Shown in pieces: positions 56,801 to 64,000 of a stretch of 64,000 nucleotides of DNA; the stretch's first letter is position 1; the number at the start of each line of letters is the position of its first letter. The stretch comes from Cinnamomum chago (lineage: Eukaryota; Streptophyta; Magnoliopsida; Laurales; Lauraceae). The translations under genes were made by a program, and so were the position numbers. The notes beneath the pieces are model-generated. The model had not been told where the DNA came from, did no database searches, and saw only the letters and a list, made by a program, of their open reading frames with translations. The stretch is taken from NCBI GenBank assembly GCA_038049695.1, contig CP142456.1, positions 19,558,501-19,622,500 on the forward strand, read 5' to 3'.

Positions 56801-59800
56801 GGTTCGCAGCCAGATTTCTACCTGCCTCTAAGCCCTCTGATTTTGATTTCAAGAACCCCACTAGAATCTTATAGAGAAGATTTTTCTGCTCCTTGACCAC
56901 CCAAGGTGCTACCCTGACTCCTCTTCCTGTGCCTTCTTCCACTATCCATCCTGCTGCTACTGACTGCAGTTTTCCTTTCTTGCCTCCTGCAGCTAACGTA
57001 CTCCCCAGGTCTGGGAATCCTCCTCTTTGAGTCTCTCCTGACAGGGAGAACGGCTTAGGGTAGTCTCTCCAGCCCCCTTTTGGCTTCTCTTGTACCCTTT
57101 TCTCACTTCTGTTGGAGTTGAATTGAGCCAGATTGGCCTGGATCTTCCTTCCACCCCAAGATCTGCCTTCTGCTAGTTCAACAGCCTTCTCTGCTTCTCT
57201 TAGGGTAGCAAATCTGACAAATGCAAAACCCCTATGGTTGCTGCTCCTCTTTTCTTTAGGGATGAACATGTCTAGAATTTTCCCTGCTCTCCAGAATATA
57301 GCTTGTAACTCAGCTTAGGAGATCTGCTGGGGGAGATTTGAAACGAAGATTGAGGACTCTTCCCAGATCTTCCTAATCTGCGCTGGGAGTGGATCCTTGA
57401 ATTTCTTGAAGTCCTCTCGCCTTACTTCCATCTTTAGCAGGCTGGTTTTAGTTGTGGGCCGTGGATGAAAGGGTAAGGATGATTAAACAGGGTGGTTTTT
57501 TTGCAAAGAAGAGGGCCCCAGCCAGATCTTCAAAACCCCTGGCCCCATCCCGAAGCGGGCCCACAGGTGGCCCCCACAACACAACATGCATGGAATGCTC
57601 CATCCACACCGCGTGCATATGATCCAGACTTAGTGTCTATTTTATGGGAACTGTTCCTGTACATACTTATGGTGAGAACTTTCTGTGAGCCTACCTTATG
57701 ATTTATCCGAACAGTTCACACACGAGACCCCCTTTGATAGTCCATTGGACCCAAGGATTTGCACCCACCAAATGGATTAGAACATTGGGTCGATGGTCAT
57801 TTTTTTTCTTTAATATAAAGCTATTAAACTTTGTGCAAAGAAACCGAAGGTTAGTTCTGTCTCCACTTTGGACCCTCCCAAAACCCTACTTCAGGGGGGC
57901 CCGCACTGGGTAATGACCTTTATGACTTTATAAATCTTTTAAACTTGTGGGCCACGGATCTTGCTAAAATGTAAGAATTAATATGTTGTTCGCTTTGATA
58001 TACATTGCTACGTCGTACTCTATCAGCTTGAGCTTTCATAATTAGTGGTTGTCAACATGGTATCAAAGTGGGAAGTTGAGTATTCGAGTCCTGGGGTTGT
58101 GTTGTGCCTTGGTGATGTGGATCAATTTCCTTAAATTGACAAGGATAAAGAAAACCAATGATTGCATTCTTATGATCGAACCTACAGGATGCGTACACAA
58201 TTGTAGGCGGGCCAAAGGATCAATTTGGCCTCAATTAGTACCCAAATAATTAAGAAAATCAGTTGCCAAGGGCTGTTTAAATATAACAATAAATATGAGG
58301 GCCTGTTTTGCCATATGCTGAGAATTCATTACAGAAACAGATCATTTACGTTGCTGGATTTTGGGCTGCAGTTTTATGGGTCAAATCCAGCTTAACTCAT
58401 GCGAGGTATGCACCACTAGGGTCGCCTGGGAGTTGTACTTCAGATTGTGGGGTTCTTGAGCGGGCCATGTGGGGTCCACAGCCAATCTACTCCAAAGTAT
58501 CTTTGATGACCAGATCTGATTTGAGCGCTGATTTTCTATATTTTTTTAGATTTGATTCGTTCTTTTGTTTAGAAATTGTATCTAGAGACTTCTATTAGTG
58601 TTGAGACTCTAATTAGTAGGGTTTCGTAGGGTTTTATGAGTGTTTTAAGTCTTATAAATAGATGTTATTTTCGTCATTACTGTGGCAGCTACAGTACAGA
58701 TTTTCAAGAAAGCATTGTTTAGGCTTTATTTTACCTCTCTTATATCATGTGAATGTGAGGAGATTGAGAAGGCTCTTTATGGTCTGATTTTGGGTTTTTG
58801 CAGCGTTGTTCCTTCCCCATTAATTTCTCTATTTCTGTTTTCTTACTGTATTTAGGTGTGGTGTTCGAAAATTTCTGGATTTGATTTATCTGGGCCCTAG
58901 AGAGTCCGATTGCGTAAAATCGAGACTGCGTCACTTGGTGCCCTATATTCTCTCACGGAGGGTGTTGTGTGTATATTCCCGTACGGAGCCCGCGCTTGTA
59001 GGGGGCGTTGTGCCCTACTGCCCTTTGATATGCATTGTTACGTGGTCTCTATCGGCTTAAGCTTTTAGAGTAAGTGGTTGTGACATAGTGGGGGTATCAA
59101 AATGGCAATTATTTATGTTTTCCCTTTTCCCCTCCTGATGTGAAGTGTCTAGATGTTCCCATCTGTCCAAAATGGATGCCAGTATTGTAGAGAGAATGAA
59201 ATATATAGAAACTACCACTTCTGTGAATGGAGAAACTTCTTTGGACATTGACATCTGTGTAGTGATTTATTTTGGTATTTGAAGCAGGGCCCATCTCATC
59301 AAGTTGGTAGTACACAACGAAGTGAACCTTCTCGTTCTCAGAAAGCAACAGATGAGAAAGTGAGAGTGATAAAAGATCAACTGCTCACAGCAAAGTCGTA
59401 CTTGAATTTTGCTCCACCTAACAGCAACTCCCACTTAGTGAAAGTGCTGAGGCTGCGCACAAGAGACTTAGAACGTGCATTTGGTGATGCTAGAAAGGAT
59501 TCAGATCTGTCTCGGAGGTAAACCAATAAATTTAGTGTTATCATCTATCTTGCATTCTTAACTGTTTCTGGAAGAAACTTGATGAAAAAAAATCTTGTTT
59601 ATATATAATTAATGACCACTTCATAATCATTGCAATAAGAACACAAAAGGAAACAGTTTATCCAATGATTTGCGTAGGACATGCTACACTCCTACTGATT
59701 CCGACAAGAAAATTTTTGCAGAGCTTTGCAGAGGATGAGAAATATGGAGATTGTGTTATCCAAAGCTAGCAGGGTTTATTCTGACTGCTCTGAAATGGCA

Positions 59801-61971
59801 ATGAAGCTTCGTGCCATGACTTACAACTCTGAAGAGGAGGTTTTGTCACAGAGGAAGGAGGCCACATATCTTACCCAGCTTGCTACAAGAACATTGCCCA
59901 AAGGGCTTCACTGCTTGTCTATGCAGCTCACTGCTGACTATTTCTCTCTGCAGCCAGAGGAGCGGGAACTTCTCAATAAACAAAGGTTGCAGCAGAAAAA
60001 TCTCTACCATTATGCTCTCTTCTCTAACAATGTCCTTGCATGTGCAGTAGTTGTCAACTCTACAATTTCCACATCTAGGGTGAGAGCCACCCCCTCTTTA
60101 TTTTGCAGTGTGTGAACATTTGTTGCTTAATTGAAAGTGTTGCTTTGTAGAAATGCATTCTGGTTCCTGCATGCATGTGAAGATTGGTTTTAAGTAGCTC
60201 ATGCGACATGCACATTTTGGTAAACCATTCATGTCCTACATTAGTATGTCAATATTTGTAGTTTGACTGAAACAGGTCCTCCTCTTTAATACAATAAAAA
60301 AAAAGGTCCTTTTTTCATGTGCATCCCACTTTCGTGCGAGTCAAAATAGTTCTTACCATATGCAAAGCATGTTAGAATGCCAGACACACAAGCATGGATG
60401 TGCGAAGGATTTCATATATGCATGCAAACATCATGGTGCGTTCTACTGAGTAAATGCTTTGCATTGTGTATACACTTCTACGGAAACATGGTGAAATAGG
60501 AAACTCTTGTGTGTACTGTTCTTAGTGGGGGAACAAATCCCTTAATAGTGGCACTATGATGCACAGATATGGATATGTGGATCGGGGATGAGACTGCACT
60601 TAAATCCAGGAGAGGATACAAATACAGATTTTTTTTTTTTTTTATCAATAACATGAAGTTCCGTATTTTATATTAAGATTTTTATACTCAGTATTGATTT
60701 TCTTTTGTAGAACATTTCTTAACTAATAAAATCATTAGTTACTTGGAAGACATTCACCTACGAGTGGACTGCATATGCACAATATGCTGTCTGTCTTGTG
60801 GGCCACTTGGATGCTTTTCCTATCATTGGGGATGTGATGGATGGAAAGGTCTGTTTATGGATGAGAGTGATGCAAAAAAATAAGCCTCATCCAGACATTC
60901 TAGCCTTTGATTCAACTGTCTTAAAGTTCAATGGTCTTTTAACCATGGAATTTCTTGAGATGCAATCCAACAGTGGGCAAAGTGTTGATGAGCATAAAAC
61001 CGGGCATGGTGCCAGATGGGTGATTTTTTTTTTGTGTGTGTGTGTGTGTGTGTGGTGGTGGGGGGGGGGGGGGGGGGGGGGGGGGGCAGGGGCATAAACA
61101 CATCTTATCATGAAAGTACAAAAACAGTTAAGACTATATGAAATCATGGACTCAGTACCATACTATGATGCTGAGATATGGCATCTATATGGTAGGGACA
61201 ACACTATGGATATGGCAGGGACACGGATCTTGCACATAAAAGGTGGAGTATTGGATTGGATACGATACAACACAATATGTTGCCTAGTTTGGAGTATTCA
61301 GGTATCATAGGTACCATAGGATATGAAAAACTTGTACCCTAGAAGTATCGGTTCTTTATTGAGTACCAGTATTGGTATTTTATCAGTCCAACATGAGTAC
61401 AAAAGCTTCGTATAATTATCAAGATATAATAGCAGTAGCATTTATTTTTCAGGAACCAGAAAAGATTGTGTTTCATATAGTGACTGATGCGCTCAATCAC
61501 CCAGCAATAACGATGTGGTTCTTGCTAAACCCGCCTGGTCATGCAACAATTCAAGTTGAGAGAATGGATGATTTTAAATTTCTTCCTTCTAGTTACTTCT
61601 CAATGTTAAAGCAACCAAACCCCCGGGATCCAAGATTCTCTTCAGCTTTGAACCACCTGCGCTTTTATCTGCCGGAGATCTTTCCCGATCTGAATAAGAT
61701 TGTGCTTCTTGACCATGATGTGGTAGTGCAAAGGGATCTACAGGGATTGTGGCATGCTGATATGAAGGGTAAAGTGAATGGAGCTGTTGAAACATGTGGG
61801 AAAAGTGATTCATCTCTACGAATGGATACGTTCATCAACTTCTCAAATCCAACCATAGCAAGGAGGTTTGATGTGAATGCATGTACATGGGCCTTTGGAA
61901 TGAACGTGTTTAATCTACAAGAGTGGAGGCGGCGAAATTTGACATCCGTCTACCATAAATGGGTGCAACAG
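28140..61971 (+). CDS. GAUT6-like: Galacturonosyltransferase (GAUT5/6 clade, GT8), exons 1-8; 3' end off window
   Basis: Spliced exons are 28140-28254, 28354-28388, 28514-28555, 36614-36752, 36868-36947, 59288-59517, 59722-60079 and 61453-61971: 1518 nt, 506 codons, open throughout, all introns GT-AG. Residues ~8-27 ([20 protein letters not shown]) form a type II Golgi membrane anchor. A variable stem follows, then a conserved [19 protein letters not shown] region, a helical [11 protein letters not shown] segment and [11 protein letters not shown]. The GT8 fold begins [11 protein letters not shown]; the metal-binding motif is D-H-D at 420-422 in [14 protein letters not shown]. The family transfers galacturonic acid from UDP-GalA to homogalacturonan in the Golgi. 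About 100 C-terminal residues, including the HxxGxxKPW region, must lie beyond 64000. The match to Arabidopsis GAUT6 (stem order, DHD instead of DDD) is from memory; GAUT5 is possible. Confidence 0.93.
28354..28388 (+). CDS. GAUT exon 2 (35 nt microexon-like)
   Basis: It follows TTTGCGCAG and encodes [12 protein letters not shown] with the split alanine codon. The donor is ATT|GTAAGA. It corresponds to the REFIEEL region of related proteins. Confidence 0.85.
28514..28555 (+). CDS. GAUT exon 3 (42 nt)
   Basis: It encodes [14 protein letters not shown] between AATGCAG and GTTTTT. The borders keep frame with exons 2 and 4. Confidence 0.82.
29036..29370 (-). mobile_element. LINE 3' fragment in GAUT intron 3 (RNase H-like tail)
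   Basis: A T-run at 29036-29044 (a poly-A on the minus strand) starts the copy. Minus-strand translation near 29215-29260 gives an [13 protein letters not shown] phrase resembling the end of a LINE RNase H domain. Frames are broken. It abuts an opposite-strand LINE fragment. Confidence 0.55.
29375..29700 (+). mobile_element. LINE reverse-transcriptase fragment in GAUT intron 3
   Basis: The + frame encodes the post-RT connecting region: [36 protein letters not shown] and VGGLGL. These phrases are highly characteristic of plant LINE polyproteins. It breaks off at both ends. Confidence 0.8.
29780..32600 (-). mobile_element. Degraded LINE copies (endonuclease and RT pieces) in GAUT intron 3
   Basis: Minus-strand pieces occur in LINE order. 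An endonuclease end at about 32250-32330 reads [18 protein letters not shown]. Reverse transcriptase at 31388-31582 reads [11 protein letters not shown] and [13 protein letters not shown] decayed active-site region at about 30955-30985 reads [11 protein letters not shown] second copy of the endonuclease segment lies at 29788-29856, and another shared block lies at 29908-30010 and 32481-32582, so at least two copies are mixed. The 32320-32480 stretch interrupts the second copy and contains an antisense TGGTATTGGAGC, similar to a retrotransposon primer site. Confidence 0.65.
32839..33225 (-). mobile_element. LINE RNase H domain remnant in GAUT intron 3
   Basis: On the minus strand, [13 protein letters not shown] near 33215 and [10 protein letters not shown] after frame shifts near 33090 are followed by [12 protein letters not shown] and a decayed LAKEG-type tail near 32870. 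This is the order of RNase H-like domains at the end of plant LINEs. Confidence 0.65.
33223..36370 (-). mobile_element. Probable non-coding LTR retroelement in GAUT intron 3
   Basis: A ~120-bp sequence is directly repeated at 33223-33345 and 36240-36365 (shared phrases AATCACATAATAATAGGAAA and CATCCTTTCCATAT). Just left of the right copy's extended block, GGCTCTGATACCAT at about 36062-36075 is the antisense of a tRNA-iMet primer site (TGGTATCAGAGCC). That fits a minus-strand element whose 5' LTR lies to the right. The interior has no recognised gag or pol. A gene-like phrase at 33710-33770 (TTTATAGTGGTTCGGC) is of a kind often seen in plant retroelement spacers. Confidence 0.45.
34558..34810. 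repeat. Cluster of ACGGYTAGCCGT palindromes
   Basis: A perfect 12-bp palindrome, ACGGCTAGCCGT (34591-34602), is accompanied by ACGGTTAGCCGT, ACGGTTAGCCAT and GCGGCTAACCGT, plus half-sites, within about 250 bp. It lies inside the probable LTR element. Function unknown. Confidence 0.6.
36375..36525. repeat. 150-bp direct repeat, copy upstream of exon 4
   Basis: This matches 37335-37485 in the same orientation. Shared phrases include AAATGCTAGCTT, CTTCAATTCTTCT, GGTCAAAATATCGGA and ACTATATATCATTTT. The two copies bracket exons 4 and 5. Confidence 0.8.
36614..36752 (+). CDS. GAUT exon 4, stem region
   Basis: The acceptor is TTTTGTAATTCAG. It encodes [18 protein letters not shown] and an acidic/Gly-rich stretch to KLKRN, ending phase 1 at AAATG|GTTGGT. 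The sequence is poorly conserved, as expected of the stem. Confidence 0.8.
36868..36947 (+). CDS. GAUT exon 5, with two possible acceptors
   Basis: It encodes [20 protein letters not shown] and ends AAAG|GTATGG. A second CAG lies 15 bases downstream (acceptor at 36882, exon start 36883). It gives an in-frame product five residues shorter, because AAACTGTAGGTTCAG and AAACTGTTGG are near-duplicate starts. Confidence 0.78.
37335..37485. repeat. 150-bp direct repeat, copy downstream of exon 5
   Basis: This is the partner of 36375-36525 at roughly 85-90 percent identity by eye. Spacing between copies is about 960 bp. Confidence 0.8.
37486..39192. other. Intron 5 stretch without recognised element
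   Basis: No coding frame is supported. GAAATTGACAACTATG at about 37919-37934 resembles the end of the hAT MITE at 14597-14908, but no partner end is clear. 38820-38885 has a short direct repeat (CCTCTT.CGTACT). Confidence 0.45.
39193..40290 (+). mobile_element. Internally deleted Ty1-copia element in GAUT intron 5
   Basis: A left LTR-like block starts TGTTAAGAGTTAGAAAG at 39193 and ends GGATTTTAACT, directly before TAGTATCAGAGC (a tRNA-iMet-type primer site, about 39297-39308). A matching LTR starts at about 40067 after a purine tract, GGGGGAG, and ends with the same GGATTTTAACT near 40290. Before it, 39700-40070 encodes the end of copia RNase [26 protein letters not shown], then a degenerate [10 protein letters not shown]. 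The left LTR is much shorter than the right, so it carries a deletion. No target duplication was found. Confidence 0.75.
41060..41690 (-). pseudogene. Ty3-gypsy protease-region fragment
   Basis: Minus-strand frames give [16 protein letters not shown], then [19 protein letters not shown] and [11 protein letters not shown], then CNNTYMF..GGKQ. This matches the C-terminal half of gypsy retropepsins, where the motif is usually MD.C.LLLGRPW. The catalytic DTGA end is not recognisable. Confidence 0.68.
41955..42072 (+). mobile_element. SINE-like retroposon with pol III B-box
   Basis: A 118-bp insert has GGTTCGAAACT (41977-41987), a good pol III box B, and ends in an A-run. The flanks AAGGATTTGTTGTATGTA (41937-41954) and AAGGATATCTTGTATGTA (42073-42090) form an 18-bp target duplication with three mismatches. 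The 3' half contains TTTACCTGGCTCCCCTTGGG. Box A is not clear. It sits in the gypsy element and must be younger. Confidence 0.78.
42230..42763 (-). pseudogene. Ty3-gypsy gag fragment
   Basis: From an ATG at 42763 on the minus strand, broken frames give a coiled-coil stretch ([29 protein letters not shown]), then [11 protein letters not shown] and [14 protein letters not shown]. These correspond to the gypsy gag pattern in which a substrate phrase precedes W-rich helices. Multiple stops. Confidence 0.65.
44443..44710 (+). repeat. 5' LTR of copia element
   Basis: 268 bp, TG...CA ends. A CTATATAAAGG TATA motif at about 44630-44640 is the likely promoter; transcription would read rightward through gag-pol, the same direction as the host GAUT gene. 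Confidence 0.93.
45322..49462 (+). pseudogene. Ty1-copia gag-pol polyprotein, multiple stops
   Basis: ATG 45322 opens [19 protein letters not shown], a UBN2-type gag start. A stop near 45455 and many frameshifts follow. Domains in order: CCHC knuckles [13 protein letters not shown] (46063) and [15 protein letters not shown] (46112); protease, where the usual LDSGAS.HM reads LDFGAPNHM (46383); gag-pre-integrase [13 protein letters not shown] (46778) and [11 protein letters not shown]; integrase [13 protein letters not shown] and [12 protein letters not shown] (47240); [43 protein letters not shown] and active site [12 protein letters not shown] (48498); RNase [19 protein letters not shown] (49114) and [10 protein letters not shown]; end at 49462. 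The protease change and stops mean it cannot move by itself. Confidence 0.9.
49470..49756 (+). repeat. 3' LTR of copia element
   Basis: 287 bp, same ends as the 5' LTR. Compared with it, there are an extra TCAATGGG-type 8 bp near the start and a duplicated GATTAGATTAT 11 bp in the middle, plus scattered substitutions. Confidence 0.93.
50546..50740 (+). repeat. Tandem TTTGGCAGGCAG / CACAGCTACAACATAG repeats
   Basis: Two to three imperfect units of roughly 75-85 bp each contain TTTGGCAGGCAG, CAGCAGCAGT.TAGCACAGC and TACAACATAG.TGC. They lie in the middle of the hAT-like element. A CAGAG-type short repeat lies upstream at 50350-50372. Confidence 0.65.
50816..50872 (+). repeat. (CT)n microsatellite
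   Basis: About 28 uninterrupted CT units in the hAT-like element. On either strand it gives low-complexity frames that are not real proteins. Confidence 0.95.
53245..53730. mobile_element. Unclassified insertion in LINE ORF2 with GTGTC-rich inverted ends
   Basis: The LINE frame breaks between endonuclease and RT here. GGTCTAATC occurs on both sides (about 53233-53241 and 53738-53746), which could be a 9-bp target duplication. Inside, the left end has GTCGGACATGGCACGCC and the right end, inverted, has GACATGGACACGCCGACATG. These are related GTGTC/GACAC-rich sequences rather than perfect TIRs. The interior is very AT-rich. Confidence 0.5.
54800..57431 (-). pseudogene. LINE ORF1 with RRM-type RNA-binding domain
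   Basis: ATG at 57431 (minus) opens [20 protein letters not shown] and [14 protein letters not shown]. An in-frame stop near 57316 follows, then the RRM continues as [36 protein letters not shown] and [13 protein letters not shown]1-like RGFAFVRF and RNP2-like IFVSNL are visible. Downstream frames are acidic and low complexity ([25 protein letters not shown]). A solo LTR splits it at 55833-56206; the LINE frame continues on both sides (GKIIGLQ, then VGQFGLTG). ORF1 proteins bind LINE RNA. Confidence 0.78.
55833..56206. mobile_element. Solo LTR with 5-bp TSD inside LINE ORF1
   Basis: A 374-bp sequence starts TGATGCAGTCC and ends CGCTGCGTCA, short inverted ends of an LTR. It is flanked by ATTGG at 55828-55832 and 56207-56211. 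A TATATATAC motif at about 56026 fits an LTR promoter on the + strand. No internal retroelement sequence adjoins it, so it is a solo LTR left by LTR-LTR recombination. LINE ORF1 frame resumes on both sides. Which family it belongs to is not determinable. Confidence 0.9.
57481..59287. other. Rest of GAUT intron 5, with retroelement-end remnants
   Basis: No coding sequence. Two related blocks, 57985-58075 and 59020-59100, share CTTTGATAT.CATTG.TACGT, CTCTATC.GCTT.AGCTTT and AGTGGTTGT. The first is followed by TGGTATCAAAGTGG, like a primer-binding site after an LTR end. They are probably 3' ends of two LTRs of related elements. 58100-58990 is unrecognised. Confidence 0.5.
59288..59517 (+). CDS. 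GAUT exon 6, conserved N-terminal region
   Basis: It encodes [10 protein letters not shown]... through [21 protein letters not shown] and [17 protein letters not shown]. The acceptor is TTTGAAGCAG and the donor AG|GTAAAC, phase 2. This block is well conserved among GAUTs. Confidence 0.92.
59722..60079 (+). CDS. GAUT exon 7
   Basis: The acceptor TTTTTGCAG at 59721 gives [18 protein letters not shown] across the junction. A second AG at 59731 would break frame. It encodes [19 protein letters not shown] and [19 protein letters not shown], ending AGG|GTGAGA. Confidence 0.93.
60080..61452. other. GAUT intron 7 with (GT)n and poly-G tracts
   Basis: 1373-bp GT-AG intron, no gene. A T-run at about 60630-60643, (GT)n at about 61033-61054 and a 27-base G-run at 61060-61086 are the only notable features. 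Confidence 0.7.
61453..61971 (+). CDS. GAUT exon 8, GT8 catalytic core
   Basis: It encodes 173 residues from [12 protein letters not shown] through [16 protein letters not shown], the DHD motif, [22 protein letters not shown] and [17 protein letters not shown] to KWVQQ. The donor is CAG|GTAAGG. The remaining catalytic residues are in the next exon, outside the window. Confidence 0.95.
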
Positions 61972-64000
61972 GTAAGGATTGTTTTGCATTTACTTTATAT
62001 CCATGTGTGTATTTGGACCTGAATGGTCTAATTTGGGACTCTCCAATGCATCTTTACTTTATCTATATGGTTATTAATCTGTATGCACATTACGTAAACA
62101 TTAAAATTGTACTGCCATCCCTCTAAACTGTCTCTTTATCATAGAAACTGTCTGCTAAAGGGAGTTCATTACTTTTTTCATTAAAAAATGGTCAAGGCAA
62201 GATCATAACCGGCACATCCCTTTTTAAGTTGATCCCTGCTGTTCTGCTAGGTGACCATTCAGATCATATGGAGGATTGTTCTAGTGTGAAAGCTTTGCAA
62301 GGTGCTAAGGCCTCGTCAGTGAAGATTGACAGCATTTACCGTACAAGGGTTTGTGGATAGAAAGGGTCTAAGATGCCTAAGCCCACCTCCATCACTTCAT
62401 TCAGATGATCCAAACTGTCTTAGACATGTGAAAGGACAGTTGCCTCTTTGGACTGTTTTTACCTGTAGGTGTTTGAATCAATTTTGTTAGAACCATAGAT
62501 TTTCTTATCTCTCGATGGACATTTAGGAACAGCCGGCCAAAGTGAAAGAGGGAAACCTAGTGGTAATTAGTGGGCCTCTTCTATTAAATGGTCTATCCAA
62601 TTCGTGAATTGGCTCAGTTCATTCTGAAGGCCTTCTTTACCATATTATGAAAATATAGGAGTGTGTTTAGGCGTTTTTATTTTTTGCCCTTTTGCCCCTC
62701 CTTAACTTTCTATGCTCTTTGAGAATTTTAGAGAGCAACAAGGGTATTCTTGTCTTAATAAGGGTATTATTGACCTTTCCTTTTTCTAAAAGATAGGATC
62801 TTATGGTTATCTCTCTCTGCAATGTCGTCATCCTCATCTCATCCATTGCCAATGTCCCATCCCACATCCAACCATGTTTAGAGAGTATTTAATGAAGCTT
62901 TTGAGTGGAGCCCACTTAAAAAAATTAAACAGGCTCGGTATGTGGGTCCTTTTGGGTCGATGCTCTTGAGTGGGGCATATTTTGGAAAAACATAAACCCC
63001 ATAAAATAAATGCTCTAATTCTCTATGAAAAATATAACTCAATATGATCTCTGCCCAAGTCAAATTGATCTATATGAAAAAATTGAACTTGTTTATTAGA
63101 ATTTTATTGGATATATATTTTTTTAATTTAACAATCTTAAGTCGGGTTATTTGAGGAAATCTGATAATCTCTATATACTATATGAGGAGATTGTTTTTAA
63201 CAATTTAGATGTTTTATAAGTGGGCCCATTGTTGTGGAACTCATCTATCATGGTTTTTTTTTCTTCTCTTTTTACCATCTCTACTATGTAGATGGCATCC
63301 AAGGACATTGAAATCATCCTAGCTCTTGATTTAACAACTTTAAAGTCTAATACTATTTTAATAATAATTTATTTTTTTATTATGAGATCCAATCCATTAG
63401 TGGGTAAAGGATCGTTGAGCATCAGAACTTGGCACGGTGCCAAATCAAGGTGGGGATATAAGTATAAAAGGAGCTAAATTGATCAAAGGTTGGTTCAAGT
63501 AGGCCCCATAGAGTTGGACTTTACATGCGATCAACCTGTAACAGAAATTTTTTCTTTAAGAGAATTTTATGTAGATAATAAGGGAAGGGGTCATTTCTTG
63601 ACCGGTTTAGATTTTTCATAAGTGGGCCTGCTAATATTATTGATCAATCAACTTTGCCCCCACTAGAAGAAAATCCTAGCTCCGTTCCTGATATTACAAA
63701 TCTTGTGTTGAATTTTGAGCTTCTGGTTCATTGAATCTTTAAAATATGTGTTTTGGTGTTTCACAAGGCAGGAAAGTCACAGCGGTCGAATGAAATTGGT
63801 TTTAGAGATTGATCACATTTCTTTCGGCACCAAATTTTTGGTGTTGGTCCTACTTTTGCATTTTGTTTCAAAATATGCACTTGCTTTCAGTTCCTTTTTT
63901 TTTTTTGCTTTACACTTGTTTACACCAATAATCTTTTGATTGGCCATGCTTTTTTGTCGGAATACCTCAACTTTGAAAAGAAGGTTATTCTATTTTATTT
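61972..64000. other. GAUT intron 8, partial, no coding exon seen
   Basis: I looked for the conserved C-terminal GAUT exon (GSLPLG, HVLGLG, HYDG..KPW) in all + frames and did not see it, so it lies beyond the window. The stretch is AT-rich without recognised elements. Confidence 0.65.

Larger units (their letters stand above)
44232..57480 (-). mobile_element. Long L1-type LINE, split by four later insertions
   Basis: On the minus strand, ORF1 (57431 to about 54800) and ORF2 (54714 to about 49740) are followed by a 3' UTR continuing at 44232-44442. The copy is interrupted by a solo LTR (55833-56206), a GTGTC-rich insertion (about 53245-53730), a hAT-like element (about 50037-51008) and a copia element (44443-49756). 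LINE sequence resumes on the far side of each. The left end has a short T-run (44232-44237), a weak poly-A on the minus strand. Removing insertions leaves roughly 6 kb, about full length. The gypsy LTR it appears to interrupt on the left is not found beyond 57480, so the right junction is rearranged or I have misplaced it. Confidence 0.82.

Noticed and set aside
60887-61147. Pro/His-rich frames over the poly-G and GT tracts
   Set aside because: Translations of simple repeats inside a GAUT intron.
61972-64000. Search for the last GAUT exon in the window
   Set aside because: None of the conserved C-terminal phrases is visible, so the gene is reported as partial rather than forcing an exon.
1-64000. 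CRISPR arrays, bacterial operons, phage or plasmid features
   Set aside because: Repeats here are irregular plant transposon repeats. Introns, poly-A retroposons and plant gene families exclude a prokaryotic reading.

Overview
This is a plant nuclear genomic window from a flowering plant with a repeat-rich, AT-rich genome and very long introns. The evidence is En/Spm-CACTA, Mutator/FAR1, hAT, PIF-Harbinger, Ty1-copia, Ty3-gypsy and plant L1-type LINE sequences, a nuclear copy of a plant mitochondrial gene, and one conventional host gene with GT-AG introns. I cannot name the species. The only host gene I can support is a pectin-type galacturonosyltransferase, GAUT5/6 clade, on the + strand. 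Its eight visible exons lie between 28140 and 61971; the 3' end is off the window. Together they encode 506 residues in one open frame across all junctions. Left part (1-27830), mobile DNA. The 3' part of a CACTA element with transposase (TNPD-like) and TNPA-like genes runs from the window start to 6867. 6871-8040 is not recognised. A nuclear mitochondrial insert carries a full-length but broken rps4 (8380-9452, minus). Next come a decayed copia element (minus, about 9719-11500) split by a PIF/Harbinger MITE (10614-10896), a LINE 3' end (about 11590-12910), a hAT-type MITE (14597-14908), and a 5358-bp Mutator-like element (14971-20328). That element has ~1-kb terminal inverted repeats, an exact 9-bp target duplication, a truncated FAR1-type transposase fragment and two kinds of tandem repeat. 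Short A-tailed retroposons (21089-21280, 25632-25905), a fold-back repeat (22594-23272) and a TIR element (26255-26697) follow. Right part (27831-64000), the GAUT gene. A TATA-like box, two tiny upstream ORFs and exons 1-3 (28140-28555) are followed by an 8.1-kb intron full of LINE and LTR debris, exons 4-5 (36614-36947), and a 22.3-kb intron. That large intron holds a nest. A gypsy element (about 40768-44232) adjoins a long minus-strand LINE (about 44232-57480). The LINE is split by a copia element with matching TSDs (44443-49756), a hAT-like element (about 50037-51008), a GTGTC-rich insertion (about 53245-53730) and a solo LTR with TSD (55833-56206). Exons 6-8 (59288-61971) then carry the rest of the stem and most of the GT8 catalytic domain. 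The last exon or exons are beyond 64000. I found no tRNA or rRNA gene, CRISPR array or bacterial-type operon. Exon borders come from reading frame, family similarity recalled from memory and GT-AG rules; no alignment or database search was run.
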